Below are positions 27,791-36,672 of a stretch of DNA of 64,000 bases, piece by piece. This DNA is from Alphaproteobacteria bacterium. GTDB lineage: Bacteria; Pseudomonadota; Alphaproteobacteria; Rhodobacterales; Rhodobacteraceae. Every line of letters begins with the position of its first letter. Positions within the stretch are counted from its first letter, which is position 1. Location of the stretch: the NCBI GenBank assembly GCA_030427145.1, contig JAUHWT010000002.1, positions 186,001 through 250,000 of the forward strand, given 5' to 3'. The notes beneath the pieces are model-generated. The model saw nothing but the letters and a program-made list of their open reading frames with translations. It was not told the DNA's origin and did not search any database. A program made the position numbers and the translations under genes.

Positions 27791-28978
27791 ATGTTCATGC
27801 GCTTTTTCGATGGTATGCGGTCGGCTGGGATACCTGTATCCCTGCGCGAGTACCTGACCTTTCTGGAGGCGCTGGACCGCAACCTGGTCATCCATGATCC
27901 TGAAGGCTTCTACTATCTCGCCCGCGTGACAATGGTGAAGGACGAGAAGTTTCTCGACCGTTTCGACCGGGTTTTCTCCCACGTCTTTAAAGGCCTGTTT
28001 GACGAAACCGGCAACGGGAACGGCCCGGTGCCGGTGGAAATCCCCGAGGAGTGGCTGAGAAAACTCGCGGAAAAGCACCTCACTCCCGAGGAACGCGCCG
28101 AGATCGAAGCCCTGGGTGGTTTCGAAAAACTCATGGAGACCCTGGCCGAACGCCTCGCCGAACAGGAAGGACGCCACCAGGGCGGCAACAAATGGATTGG
28201 CACCGCCGGGACATCGCCCTTCGGTGCCTACGGCTACAACCCGGAGGGCGTGCGCATCGGCCAGAAGGAAACCCGCCACCGCCGCGCCGTAAAGGTCTGG
28301 GACAAACGCGAGTTTCGCAACCTCGACGACAGCGTCGAAATCGGCACACGAAACATCAAGGTCGCCCTGCGCCGGTTGCGCCGCTGGGCCAGGGATGGCG
28401 CGGCGGACGAACTGGACCTGAAGGCCACCATTCGCCACACCGCCGAACAGGGCTGGCTCGACGTGATCACCCGCCCCGAACGCCGCAACGCAGTCAAGGT
28501 CCTGTTGTTCTTCGACGTGGGCGGCTCGATGGACCCACATGTGCGCGTGGTCGAGGAACTCTTCTCAGCCGCCCGCACCGAATTCAGCCAGCTTGAGTAT
28601 TTCTACTTCCACAACTGCCTCTACGAAGGCGTCTGGAAAGACAACCACCGTCGCTGGAACCAACAGATCTCCACCGAGGAAATCATGCGCACCTATGGCG
28701 GCGACTACCGCGTCATCATGGTGGGGGACGCTTCGATGTCGCCATACGAAATCGCCTATCCTGGCGGCGCCAACGAGCACTGGAACCCGGAATCCGGCGA
28801 AACCTGGCTGCGCCGCCTTCGCGACACATGGCCCGCCTCGATCTGGATCAATCCGCTGCCCGAAAACAGCTGGGGCTGGACGCAGTCCATCGATATGATC
28901 AGCCGGATTTTCGAGGGACGGATGTATCCGCTGACACTGACCGGTCTTGAGTCCGGCATAAAGGAACTGGCCAGATGA
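27791..28978 (+). CDS. VWA-domain protein (CoxE/MoxR-partner type)
   Basis: A 395-residue protein with a helical N-terminal half and a C-terminal von Willebrand A domain, the expected partner of the MoxR ATPase encoded three genes upstream. The metal-site motif is FFDVGGSMD (Asp242, Ser246), that is DxGxS instead of the classical DxSxS. A later Asp (VGDASMSPYE) could complete the site. There is no signal peptide, so it is cytoplasmic. The stop overlaps the start of the next gene (ATGA), indicating translational coupling. Confidence 0.9.
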   Translation: MFMRFFDGMRSAGIPVSLREYLTFLEALDRNLVIHDPEGFYYLARVTMVKDEKFLDRFDRVFSHVFKGLFDETGNGNGPVPVEIPEEWLRKLAEKHLTPEERAEIEALGGFEKLMETLAERLAEQEGRHQGGNKWIGTAGTSPFGAYGYNPEGVRIGQKETRHRRAVKVWDKREFRNLDDSVEIGTRNIKVALRRLRRWARDGAADELDLKATIRHTAEQGWLDVITRPERRNAVKVLLFFDVGGSMDPHVRVVEELFSAARTEFSQLEYFYFHNCLYEGVWKDNHRRWNQQISTEEIMRTYGGDYRVIMVGDASMSPYEIAYPGGANEHWNPESGETWLRRLRDTWPASIWINPLPENSWGWTQSIDMISRIFEGRMYPLTLTGLESGIKELAR

Positions 28979-29484
28979 GCCCAATCCTCGCCGCCATGGC
29001 CCGCATCCAGGGGATGAGTACGGATACTTGGGAAAAGCACACCAACCCGCTCAGCGGCTGGACCCGTGCGCTGATCCTGCCACTGGTCAGCCTCGTTTTT
29101 TTCTACCGTGACGTCCTCGGCGATGCGACATGGGTCCTGTTTGGCGCGCTCGTCATCTGGACCTGGGTCAACCCGCGGGCATTCCCGAAGCCAAAAACCA
29201 CCGACAACTGGATGTCGCGCGCCGTTATGGGCGAACGCATCTGGCTCAACCGCGGCAAGGTCCCGGTCCCCCAGCATTATTCCCGCGCCATCCCGGTCAT
29301 TCTTGGCATTGCCGCCGCCGGTCTGCCGCTCTGGGGCGTCGGCCTCTGGCTCCAGTTTTTCTGGCCGACCATGTTCGGTCTCAGCCTGTGCATGCTCGCC
29401 AAATTCTGGTTTTTGGACCGTATGGTGTGGCTCTATGATGACATGAGCCACACGCACCCCATATACAGGGAATGGCTCTACTGA
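28975..29484 (+). CDS. DUF6653-type membrane protein
   Basis: A 169-residue integral membrane protein with about four helices: two near residues 30-66 (ALILPLVSLVFFYRDV, TWVLFGALVIWTWV) and two near 107-145 (IPVILGIAAAGLPLWGVGL, MFGLSLCMLAKFWFL). The Pro/Asn-rich segment WVNPRAFPKPKTTDNW and the aromatic C-terminus HPIYREWLY are distinctive and match my memory of the DUF6653 family. Its start overlaps the VWA stop by four bases. Function unknown. Confidence 0.8.
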   Translation: MSPILAAMARIQGMSTDTWEKHTNPLSGWTRALILPLVSLVFFYRDVLGDATWVLFGALVIWTWVNPRAFPKPKTTDNWMSRAVMGERIWLNRGKVPVPQHYSRAIPVILGIAAAGLPLWGVGLWLQFFWPTMFGLSLCMLAKFWFLDRMVWLYDDMSHTHPIYREWLY

Positions 29485-29494
29485 CACAAAACCC

Positions 29495-30181
29495 ATGCTG
29501 CAGCTGACTCCGATCCTCATCGCGGTCGCTTCGGCCCTTGTGATGTACCGCATCTCGGTGTGGCGCACGACCCGCGAACTGGGCGCGCGCTCCACCCGTT
29601 TGGTCGATCCCGGCCTGACCCGCACCTTCGACCGGCTGGCCGAAGCGCTCGACATCGTGCAACTTCCAGTCAACATCTACGAAATCGACCCGGTCAACGG
29701 CATGGCCGCCCCGGACGGCCAGATTTACCTGACCCGCGGCTTTTACAACCGCTACCGTGCCGGCGAAATTACCGCCGAGGAAATGGCCGGCGTCATTGCA
29801 CACGAACTGGGCCACGTGGCCCTGGGCCACAGCCGCCGTCGCATGATAGACTTTGGCGGTCAGAACGCGGTCCGCGTCGTGCTCGCCTCGATCCTGGGGC
29901 GTTTCATTCCCGGCGTCGGCATTCTGATCGCCAATTTCCTCTCCGGTCTCCTGATGGCCCGCCTTTCCCGGCAGGACGAATATGAGGCCGACGCCTACGC
30001 CGCGGCACTCATGAGCAAGGCGGGCTTTGGCACAGCCCCACAGATCAGCCTTTTGCAAAAGATGGACAAACTGACAGGCATGGCCGGGCGTCCGCCCCTC
30101 TGGACCGCGAGCCACCCGCACACACCCGACCGCATTCAGGCTATTGAGGCCCTTGAGGCCAAATGGCACGGAAACGGCTGA
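29495..30181 (+). CDS. Membrane-associated M48 metalloprotease
   Basis: A 228-residue zinc protease with an N-terminal hydrophobic segment (LTPILIAVASALVMY) that probably anchors it. The zinc motif HELGH is intact (AGVIAHELGHVALGH), a second hydrophobic stretch (IPGVGILIANFLSGLLMA) follows as in HtpX-like enzymes, and the third ligand is in RQDEYEADAYA. It ends the MoxR/VWA cluster, 10 bp after the DUF6653 gene; membrane-protein quality control is a plausible role. The acyl-CoA ligase gene starts 50 bp downstream. Confidence 0.9.
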   Translation: MLQLTPILIAVASALVMYRISVWRTTRELGARSTRLVDPGLTRTFDRLAEALDIVQLPVNIYEIDPVNGMAAPDGQIYLTRGFYNRYRAGEITAEEMAGVIAHELGHVALGHSRRRMIDFGGQNAVRVVLASILGRFIPGVGILIANFLSGLLMARLSRQDEYEADAYAAALMSKAGFGTAPQISLLQKMDKLTGMAGRPPLWTASHPHTPDRIQAIEALEAKWHGNG

Positions 30182-30231
30182 CCCTCCAATCGCGCCTTTT
30201 CTCTGCGTGGTTGCAGGGCTAAACCGGCTGT

Positions 30232-31770
30232 ATGTCAGGAACATCCCTTTTCGACACGGGCCCTTTCGCCCCCTGTCCGCCCCGTTTCAACATGGCAGCC
30301 CACACGCTCGCCCGCGCGGAAACCGACCCCGACCGACCTGCTCTGGAGGTCCTGAATGCGCCGGGTGTGGTTGCGGAAACCTGGACCATCGGTGAGATGG
30401 AAACCGCCATCCGTGGCACCGCCACCGGCCTTTCGAAATTGGGAATCGTCAAAGGTGACCGCATTCTGCTGCGCCTGGGAAACTCATCCGCTTTCCCCAT
30501 CGCTTTCTTTGCCGCCATAACGCTTGGAGCAATCCCCGTACCGGTGTCTTCACAATTGACGGAAACCGAAATTACGGGTTTGGCAGCAGATCTCGAACCA
30601 GCCCTGATCTGCCGCGACCCGGATCTTTCATTCCCGGACACCGTACCGTTTCCCGTCGGCACACTCCCTGAACTCATAGATCTCCGCAAGAATCCGCCCT
30701 CTACATACGCCGACACGGCAGCCCACGACCCGGCCTATATGGTCTATACGTCCGGCTCCGGCGGCAGCCCCAAAGGCGTCGTCCATGCCCAGCGGGCCGC
30801 ATGGGCGCGACGCATGATGTGGGAAGGCTGGTATGGGCTCACACCATCCGACCGGGTCCTGCACGCAGGCGCTTTCAATTGGACCTACACGCTCGGGGCG
30901 GGCCTGACCGACCCCTGGGCCATCGGCGCGACAGCCCTGATCTATACGGGCAAACCCGACCGCCACATCTGGCCAGAACTGGCCCGCAATCACCACCCTA
31001 CCATTTTTGCCGCCGTCCCGGGCGTCTACCGCCAAATGCTCGGTGGCAATCTCACAACCGGCTTCGCCTCCCTCCGACACGGTCTCAGCGCCGGAGAGGC
31101 CATGCCAGCGGCCGTCGCGGAGGCCTGGTCGGCAGCCACCGGCAAACCCATCTACGAGGCCCTGGGCATGTCGGAAGTCTCAACCTACATCTCCTTCTCA
31201 CCCAGCCGGCCCCCGGTTCCAGGCCGCGCCGGCTATCCGCAACCCGGCCGCCGCATCGCGATCCTGGCGGATACCGGTACCGACCCCGTGCCAACCGGTG
31301 AAGATGGACTGCTCGCCGTGTCCTCACGCGATCCCGGCCTCATGCTGGAATACTGGCGCAGACCCGAAGACACCAAAGACGCGTTCCGCGGAGAGTGGTT
31401 TCTCACGGGCGACCGCGCCCGCATGGATGCGGACGGTGCCATCACCTATTTGGGCCGCGCCGACGATCTGATGAACGCGGGCGGCTTTCGCGTAAATCCC
31501 GCCGAGATCGAGGCGGTTCTACTGCAACACCCGAATATCGCGGAAGCAGCAGCTGCCGAGATCACGATCGGCCCAGGGAAATCCATCATCGCCGCTTTCG
31601 TCAGCCCGAAACACGGAAGCGTTAACGAAAAGGAAATATCAGACCTGTGCGCCGCCCGCCTCGCGCGCTACAAGTGTCCGAGAGCATTTCACGTTTTGCC
31701 GACGCTGCCACGTTCGGCCAACGGAAAGATATTGCGCAGGAAACTGAAGGAAGACTACGGGACAACATGA
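30232..31770 (+). CDS. AMP-dependent acyl-CoA ligase (benzoate-CoA ligase-like)
   Basis: An ANL-superfamily enzyme of 512 residues that activates a carboxylic acid as acyl-adenylate and then as CoA thioester. Motifs are the P-loop-like YTSGSGGSPKGVVH, YEALGMSEVSTYI, LTGDRARMDADGAITYLGRADD and the C-terminal catalytic lysine in SANGKILRRKLKE. The substrate is not evident; the overall layout is close to medium-chain or aromatic acid ligases. The stop overlaps the start of the DsbA-like gene (ATGA), so the two are probably translated together. Confidence 0.88.
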   Translation: MSGTSLFDTGPFAPCPPRFNMAAHTLARAETDPDRPALEVLNAPGVVAETWTIGEMETAIRGTATGLSKLGIVKGDRILLRLGNSSAFPIAFFAAITLGAIPVPVSSQLTETEITGLAADLEPALICRDPDLSFPDTVPFPVGTLPELIDLRKNPPSTYADTAAHDPAYMVYTSGSGGSPKGVVHAQRAAWARRMMWEGWYGLTPSDRVLHAGAFNWTYTLGAGLTDPWAIGATALIYTGKPDRHIWPELARNHHPTIFAAVPGVYRQMLGGNLTTGFASLRHGLSAGEAMPAAVAEAWSAATGKPIYEALGMSEVSTYISFSPSRPPVPGRAGYPQPGRRIAILADTGTDPVPTGEDGLLAVSSRDPGLMLEYWRRPEDTKDAFRGEWFLTGDRARMDADGAITYLGRADDLMNAGGFRVNPAEIEAVLLQHPNIAEAAAAEITIGPGKSIIAAFVSPKHGSVNEKEISDLCAARLARYKCPRAFHVLPTLPRSANGKILRRKLKEDYGTT

Positions 31771-32408
31771 CGCGACTCGAGATTATTTCCGACCCCATCT
31801 GCCCCTGGTGCTATATTGGCGTAACGCGGCTGATGAAGGCAATCGAGGCCCGTCCACATTACGAGTTCGCCCTCAACTGGCGTCCGTACCAGCTCAATCC
31901 CGGCATGCCGTTTGAGGGCATGGACCGCAAAAAATACCTGATTGACAAGTTCGGCGGCCAGGAAGGCGCGGTCCGGGTCTATTCCCAGATCGAGCAGGCC
32001 GCAAAGGATACCGGACTCAATATCGACTTTGGCAGCATCAAACGCACGCCCAACACGCTCAACGCATTGCGCCTCATTCACTGGGCCGCAGCCGAGAGGG
32101 TGCAGACCCCCGTGGCCATGTCCCTCTTCCGCGCCTATTTCCATGAAGGTCGCGACATTGGCGACAGCGATACCCTTGCGGATATCGCCGACTCCTGCGG
32201 AATGGACCGTGCCGTGATCCGAAAACTGCTCGATGGTGATGCGGACGCCCATGAGGTTCACAACGATTCTTTGGCGGCGCGCGACATGGGCGTTACCGGT
32301 GTCCCCACCTTTATCCTCGGTGGCAAATACGCGCTCTCCGGCGCGCAGCCGGTCGATACCTGGACCAAACTCATCGACGAACTGACCGCCGCCATCGCGG
32401 CAAGCTGA
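31767..32408 (+). CDS. DsbA/FrnE-family thioredoxin-fold oxidoreductase
   Basis: A 213-residue cytoplasmic protein of the DsbA-like FrnE/2-hydroxychromene-2-carboxylate isomerase group. The redox motif CPWC is at residues 11-14 (ISDPICPWCYIG), the helical insertion contains PFEGMDRKKYLIDKFGG, and the cis-proline loop is GVTGVPTFILGG. There is no signal peptide, unlike periplasmic DsbA. I use the ATG at 31767, which overlaps the stop of the acyl-CoA ligase; the frame is open upstream only inside that gene. Thiol oxidoreductase or glutathione-dependent isomerase remain alternatives. Confidence 0.9.
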   Translation: MTRLEIISDPICPWCYIGVTRLMKAIEARPHYEFALNWRPYQLNPGMPFEGMDRKKYLIDKFGGQEGAVRVYSQIEQAAKDTGLNIDFGSIKRTPNTLNALRLIHWAAAERVQTPVAMSLFRAYFHEGRDIGDSDTLADIADSCGMDRAVIRKLLDGDADAHEVHNDSLAARDMGVTGVPTFILGGKYALSGAQPVDTWTKLIDELTAAIAAS

Positions 32409-32431
32409 CCTGGCGGGGCGAAAACTCTAAC

Positions 32432-35400
32432 TCAGGACGCTTTCGACTTCTTCTGCACCGCTTCGCGACCGCCCTTGGCCTCCACGGCCAGGTCGCGCGC
32501 AATTGCAAAAGCCCCCTGAAGCCGGGCGCGTTCGTCACTCCAGTTACGCCGGATGACGATCTTGTTGTCCTTGACCTTGGCCAACCCCTTTTGGTCATTC
32601 ATGAATTTCACCAGACCCTCGGGCCTTGCGAATTTGTCGTTGTGAAACTGAACCGTCGCGCCTTTCGGCCCGCCATCGAGTTTGGCAATGCCCGCGCGCT
32701 TGCACATGGCCTTGATCCGGACCACCTGCATCAGTGTTTCGACCTCTGACGGCAGCTTGCCAAACCGGTCGATCAACTCGGCGGCAAAGCCCTCCATCTC
32801 GACCTTCTTCTCAAGGTTCGAAAGCCTGCGGTAGAGCCCCAGCCGCACGTCGAGATCCGGCACGTAAGTATCGGGAATGAGGACCGGTACGCCCAGATTG
32901 ATCTGCGGCGACCAGTCATCGGAATCCGTCATTTCAATCTCGCCGGCCTGCAGCTTGGCAATCGCCTCGTGCAGCATCTCCTGGTATAGTTCGAACCCGA
33001 CCTCGCGGACCTGTCCCGACTGCTCCTCGCCGAGAATGTTGCCCGCACCACGGATGTCCAGATCCTGGCTCGCAAGGTTGAAACCCGCGCCAAGACTGTC
33101 CAGGCTTCCCATCACCCGAAGACGTTTGTCCGCCTGATCCGTCAGCTTTTTACGTGGCTCAGTCATCAGGAACGCATAGGCCCGCATCTTGCTGCGCCCA
33201 ACACGTCCACGGATCTGGTAGAGCTGCGCCAAACCAAACATGTCGGCCCGCTCCACGATCAGAGTGTTCGCCGCCGGAATGTCCAGTCCGGACTCGATGA
33301 TCGTTGTGGCCAGCAGAACATCGAATTTGCCGTCATAGAACGCATTAATACGCTCATCGAGTTCCCCGGACGCCATCTGCCCGTTGGCGACCACGTATTT
33401 CACCTCCGGCACGTGTTCCTTGAGGAACTGCTCCACGCCCGCGAGGTCGGAAATACGCGGCACAACATAGAATGACTGTCCGCCGCGGTAATGCTCCCGC
33501 AGAAGCGCCTCGCGCACCGTCAGCCCGTCGAACTCGCTCACATAAGTCCGCACCGCCAAACGGTCGACGGGCGGCGTCGCGATCAGGCTCAACTCTCGGA
33601 CCCCGGACAGCGCCATCTGAAGCGTTCTCGGGATCGGTGTCGCGGTCAGGGTCAACACATGCACATCCGAGCGCAGCGTCTTCAGTCGCTCCTTGTGCTG
33701 CACGCCGAAATGCTGCTCCTCGTCAATGACAAGCAGGCCAAGGTTGTGGAATTTAATGGTCTTTGCCAGAAGCGCGTGTGTGCCGACCACGATATCAACC
33801 GACCCGTCGGCCAAGCCCTTGCGCGTCGCCGCAGCCTCTTTGGCGGATACAAACCGGCTTAGCTGCCGTACGGTAACCGGCAACCCGCGGAACCGTTCCG
33901 CGAACCCCTTGAAATGCTGCCGCGCCAGCAGCGTCGTGGGCGCAATCACGGCCACCTGGGAGCCGGACATCGCCGCCACGTAGGCGGCCCGCAGCGCCAC
34001 CTCCGTCTTGCCAAAACCCACATCGCCGCAGACCAGCCGGTCCATCGGACGCCCGAACGCCATATCCTCCAAAACGTCCTCAATGGCATTAAGCTGGTCA
34101 TCGGTTTCCGAATACGGGAAGCGCGAACAGAACTCCTCCCAGGAGTGGTTGTCCTCGGGCACCATCACTGGCCCCTTGCGCAGCTGCCTCTCAGCAGCAA
34201 TCCGGATGAGCTTTTCAGCCATGTCCCGGATGCGCTGGCGCAGTTTGGCCTTCTTCGCCTGCCACGCGCCGCCACCCAACCGGTCCAGCAGCCCTTCCTC
34301 ATGGCCATAGCGGCTCAGAAGCTCAATGTTCTCAACCGGCAGGAACAGTCTGTCGCCGCCCGCATATTCCAGCGCAATGCACTCATGCGGTGCACCCATG
34401 GCCGTGACGGTTTCCAGCCCACGGTAGCGACCGACGCCATGGTCCACATGGACGATCAGATCGCCCGGCGACAAGCCCGCCGCCTCGGTCAGGAAGTTCT
34501 CCGCCCGCCTGCGCCGTTTCGGGGCGCGAATTAATCGGTCACCCAGCACATCCTGCTCGGAAATGACCGTCAGCCCCTTCGCCTCGAACCCGTGTTCAAG
34601 AGACCAGACCGAAAGATAGAGCCCGCCGGACTCCATTTCGATGTCATTATATCCGCGGATATTTCTGGCGTCCGTAACATCGCTGTCCGCCAAAAGACCG
34701 GCCAGACGTTCCCGCGCGCCTTTGGAGTAGCTCGCGATGACCACGTTTCCGGATTTGCGCTTTGCTTTGACGTGATCGGCAAGCGCACCGAAGAGACTTA
34801 TGCTTTCCTGCTGCCGCTCGGGCGCGAAATCCCGGCCGATCCGCGCGCCGAGGTCAATCATTCCCGGACCGGAATGCTTCGGCAACGGCGAAAGCTCATA
34901 GACCGGACGATCGGCGATCGCGGCCTGCCAGGCGTCACTGTCGAGGTAGAGCAGTTCCGGCGGCGACGGCTTGTACACACTGTCGAGGCGCGATTTCGCG
35001 TTCAGCGCCTCCATTCGCGCCTGATACTGATCCGTCAGCGCCGCCCACCTGGCGTCGTGAGCCGCTGGCAACTGATCGTCGAGAAGGACCGGAGCACCCG
35101 GAAGGTAGTCCGGCAGGGTTTCCAGATTTTCATGGAAGAACGGCAACCAGTGCTCATAGCCCTGATGTTTCCGGCCGGAACTGATTGCCTCGTATAGCGG
35201 ATCGTCCTTGCCCGCCGCACCGAACCGCGACCGGTATTCCGTTCGAAATCGCTCCACCGCAGCGTCGTCGAGCACGACCTCGGAGACCGGCGCCAGTTCG
35301 ATTCTGCCGAGGGTTTCCCGCGTGCGCTGGGTTTCCGGGTCGAAACTTCGCACGCTTTCCAGCACATCACCAAACAGATCGAGGCGCACCGGATAGTCCG

Positions 35401-35920
35401 ATCCGGGCGGGAACAGGTCGATAATACCACCGCGCACGGCAAACTCGCCTGGTTCCGCAACCGTGGGGACCTGGGCATAGCCCATCCGGACCAGATAGGC
35501 GCGCAGGGCATCCGTATCGATCTGACGGTTAGCCTCGGCCACAAAACTCGACCCGCGCAGGACCTCCCGCGCGGGCACGCGCTGGGTCGCGGCATTGATT
35601 GTGGTCAGCAACACCGCCGGTCTGTCAAAACCATCTGCCAGCGCGGCGAGCGTCGACATGCGGGCGGCCGTGATATTGGCGTTCGGCGAAATACGGTCGT
35701 AAGGCAGACAGTCCCAGGCCGGAAACTCAAAGACGGGCAGTTGCGGCGCAAAAAACCGCAGCGAGGCCCGAAACGCGGCCAGGCGGGCATCGTCGCGCGC
35801 CACATGAATGACCGGCCCATCCGCCCGCGCGACGAGGTCCGCCATGTAATGTGCGTCAAATCCTTCGGGACAGCCGCCCGCGGCGACACGTCCAGGTTTC
35901 AGGGGCCGTGGAGAATTCAT
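32432..35920 (-). CDS. mfd: Transcription-repair coupling factor
   Basis: A 1162-residue ATP-dependent translocase that removes RNA polymerase stalled at DNA lesions and recruits UvrA. Domain order is: UvrB-like N-terminal module (about 30-330, with FEFPAWDCLPYDRISP), RNA polymerase-interacting domain (about 480-550, with DHGVGRYRGLE), helicase domains with Walker A GDVGFGKTEVALRA, the DEEQ box in VIDEEQHFGVQHKE, TATPIPRT, and QIRGRVGRSK, then the C-terminal TRCF domain. The length is normal. It is convergent with the DsbA-like gene (23-bp gap). Confidence 0.97.
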   Translation of the reverse strand: MNSPRPLKPGRVAAGGCPEGFDAHYMADLVARADGPVIHVARDDARLAAFRASLRFFAPQLPVFEFPAWDCLPYDRISPNANITAARMSTLAALADGFDRPAVLLTTINAATQRVPAREVLRGSSFVAEANRQIDTDALRAYLVRMGYAQVPTVAEPGEFAVRGGIIDLFPPGSDYPVRLDLFGDVLESVRSFDPETQRTRETLGRIELAPVSEVVLDDAAVERFRTEYRSRFGAAGKDDPLYEAISSGRKHQGYEHWLPFFHENLETLPDYLPGAPVLLDDQLPAAHDARWAALTDQYQARMEALNAKSRLDSVYKPSPPELLYLDSDAWQAAIADRPVYELSPLPKHSGPGMIDLGARIGRDFAPERQQESISLFGALADHVKAKRKSGNVVIASYSKGARERLAGLLADSDVTDARNIRGYNDIEMESGGLYLSVWSLEHGFEAKGLTVISEQDVLGDRLIRAPKRRRRAENFLTEAAGLSPGDLIVHVDHGVGRYRGLETVTAMGAPHECIALEYAGGDRLFLPVENIELLSRYGHEEGLLDRLGGGAWQAKKAKLRQRIRDMAEKLIRIAAERQLRKGPVMVPEDNHSWEEFCSRFPYSETDDQLNAIEDVLEDMAFGRPMDRLVCGDVGFGKTEVALRAAYVAAMSGSQVAVIAPTTLLARQHFKGFAERFRGLPVTVRQLSRFVSAKEAAATRKGLADGSVDIVVGTHALLAKTIKFHNLGLLVIDEEQHFGVQHKERLKTLRSDVHVLTLTATPIPRTLQMALSGVRELSLIATPPVDRLAVRTYVSEFDGLTVREALLREHYRGGQSFYVVPRISDLAGVEQFLKEHVPEVKYVVANGQMASGELDERINAFYDGKFDVLLATTIIESGLDIPAANTLIVERADMFGLAQLYQIRGRVGRSKMRAYAFLMTEPRKKLTDQADKRLRVMGSLDSLGAGFNLASQDLDIRGAGNILGEEQSGQVREVGFELYQEMLHEAIAKLQAGEIEMTDSDDWSPQINLGVPVLIPDTYVPDLDVRLGLYRRLSNLEKKVEMEGFAAELIDRFGKLPSEVETLMQVVRIKAMCKRAGIAKLDGGPKGATVQFHNDKFARPEGLVKFMNDQKGLAKVKDNKIVIRRNWSDERARLQGAFAIARDLAVEAKGGREAVQKKSKAS

Positions 35921-35967
35921 GCGCGCGGGTTAAACCAACTCCGCGCCGCGCACAACCTCAACGGTTC

Positions 35968-36456
35968 CTACCCGGGAAAGGAGGAATGCGTCGCGGCGGC
36001 AAAGACCAGAGCGAACAGCATGGACACAACGGCAACCACCTGATGCCAGAACCGTCGCCGCGCCAGTATTTTGATCAGGGTGGCCCCCCTGAAATCGCGC
36101 TCCTGAATGCTCAGGGACGTCTGGATGGTCGAATAACCAATCCCAGTCAGCGGAAAGAGCAACAGAAACGCGGCCGTTGCGACCTCAACCCGCCACATGA
36201 AGCCGAGCACGAACATGCCCGAAAGCATGAACCCCACAAACAGTGCAAACAACGTCCCGGCTGACCGATGAAGCGCCGTGATACGGCGGCTGTGAACATG
36301 GGCGAGGAAATCCACCTGTTTGCTCACTTCAGGGGAGCGCTTGGCCCGCAAAATCATGTCATAGGGCACACCGATGGTGCGGTGTGTCACCACGGTCCAG
36401 ATCAGCACGGTCAAAACCCAGTACCACAGGTTGATGAATCCGGAAGAACCAAACAC
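35968..36456 (-). CDS. Four-helix membrane protein of unknown function
   Basis: A 162-residue integral membrane protein with hydrophobic helices near 9-25, 65-90, 92-110 and 142-157. The opening NLWYWVLTVLIWTVVTHRTIGVPYDMILRAKR resembles small Rhodobacterales membrane proteins labelled 'component of SufBCD complex', but it is not near the suf operon here and that name is not evidence of function. It lies 47 bp upstream of mfd on the same strand and is divergent from hemB. Confidence 0.7.
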   Translation of the reverse strand: MFGSSGFINLWYWVLTVLIWTVVTHRTIGVPYDMILRAKRSPEVSKQVDFLAHVHSRRITALHRSAGTLFALFVGFMLSGMFVLGFMWRVEVATAAFLLLFPLTGIGYSTIQTSLSIQERDFRGATLIKILARRRFWHQVVAVVSMLFALVFAAATHSSFPG

Positions 36457-36672
36457 CTTCTGAAAACAACTCCTGATTTACGGGTATGGCGGGCGGGTCG
36501 AAGTGCGCGTACTGTTGGCCACGGGAGGACGCTCAGGTCAATACGCAAACAGTGTTAATTATCCGCCCCAATTTAAGGCGCCCTGGGGTCGTGGCACATG
36601 GGTCACGCGAAATATCATCTTGAGCAGGGACGTCCCGCCATGCCAAACCGATGCGACAGATCCGGAGGCCAG

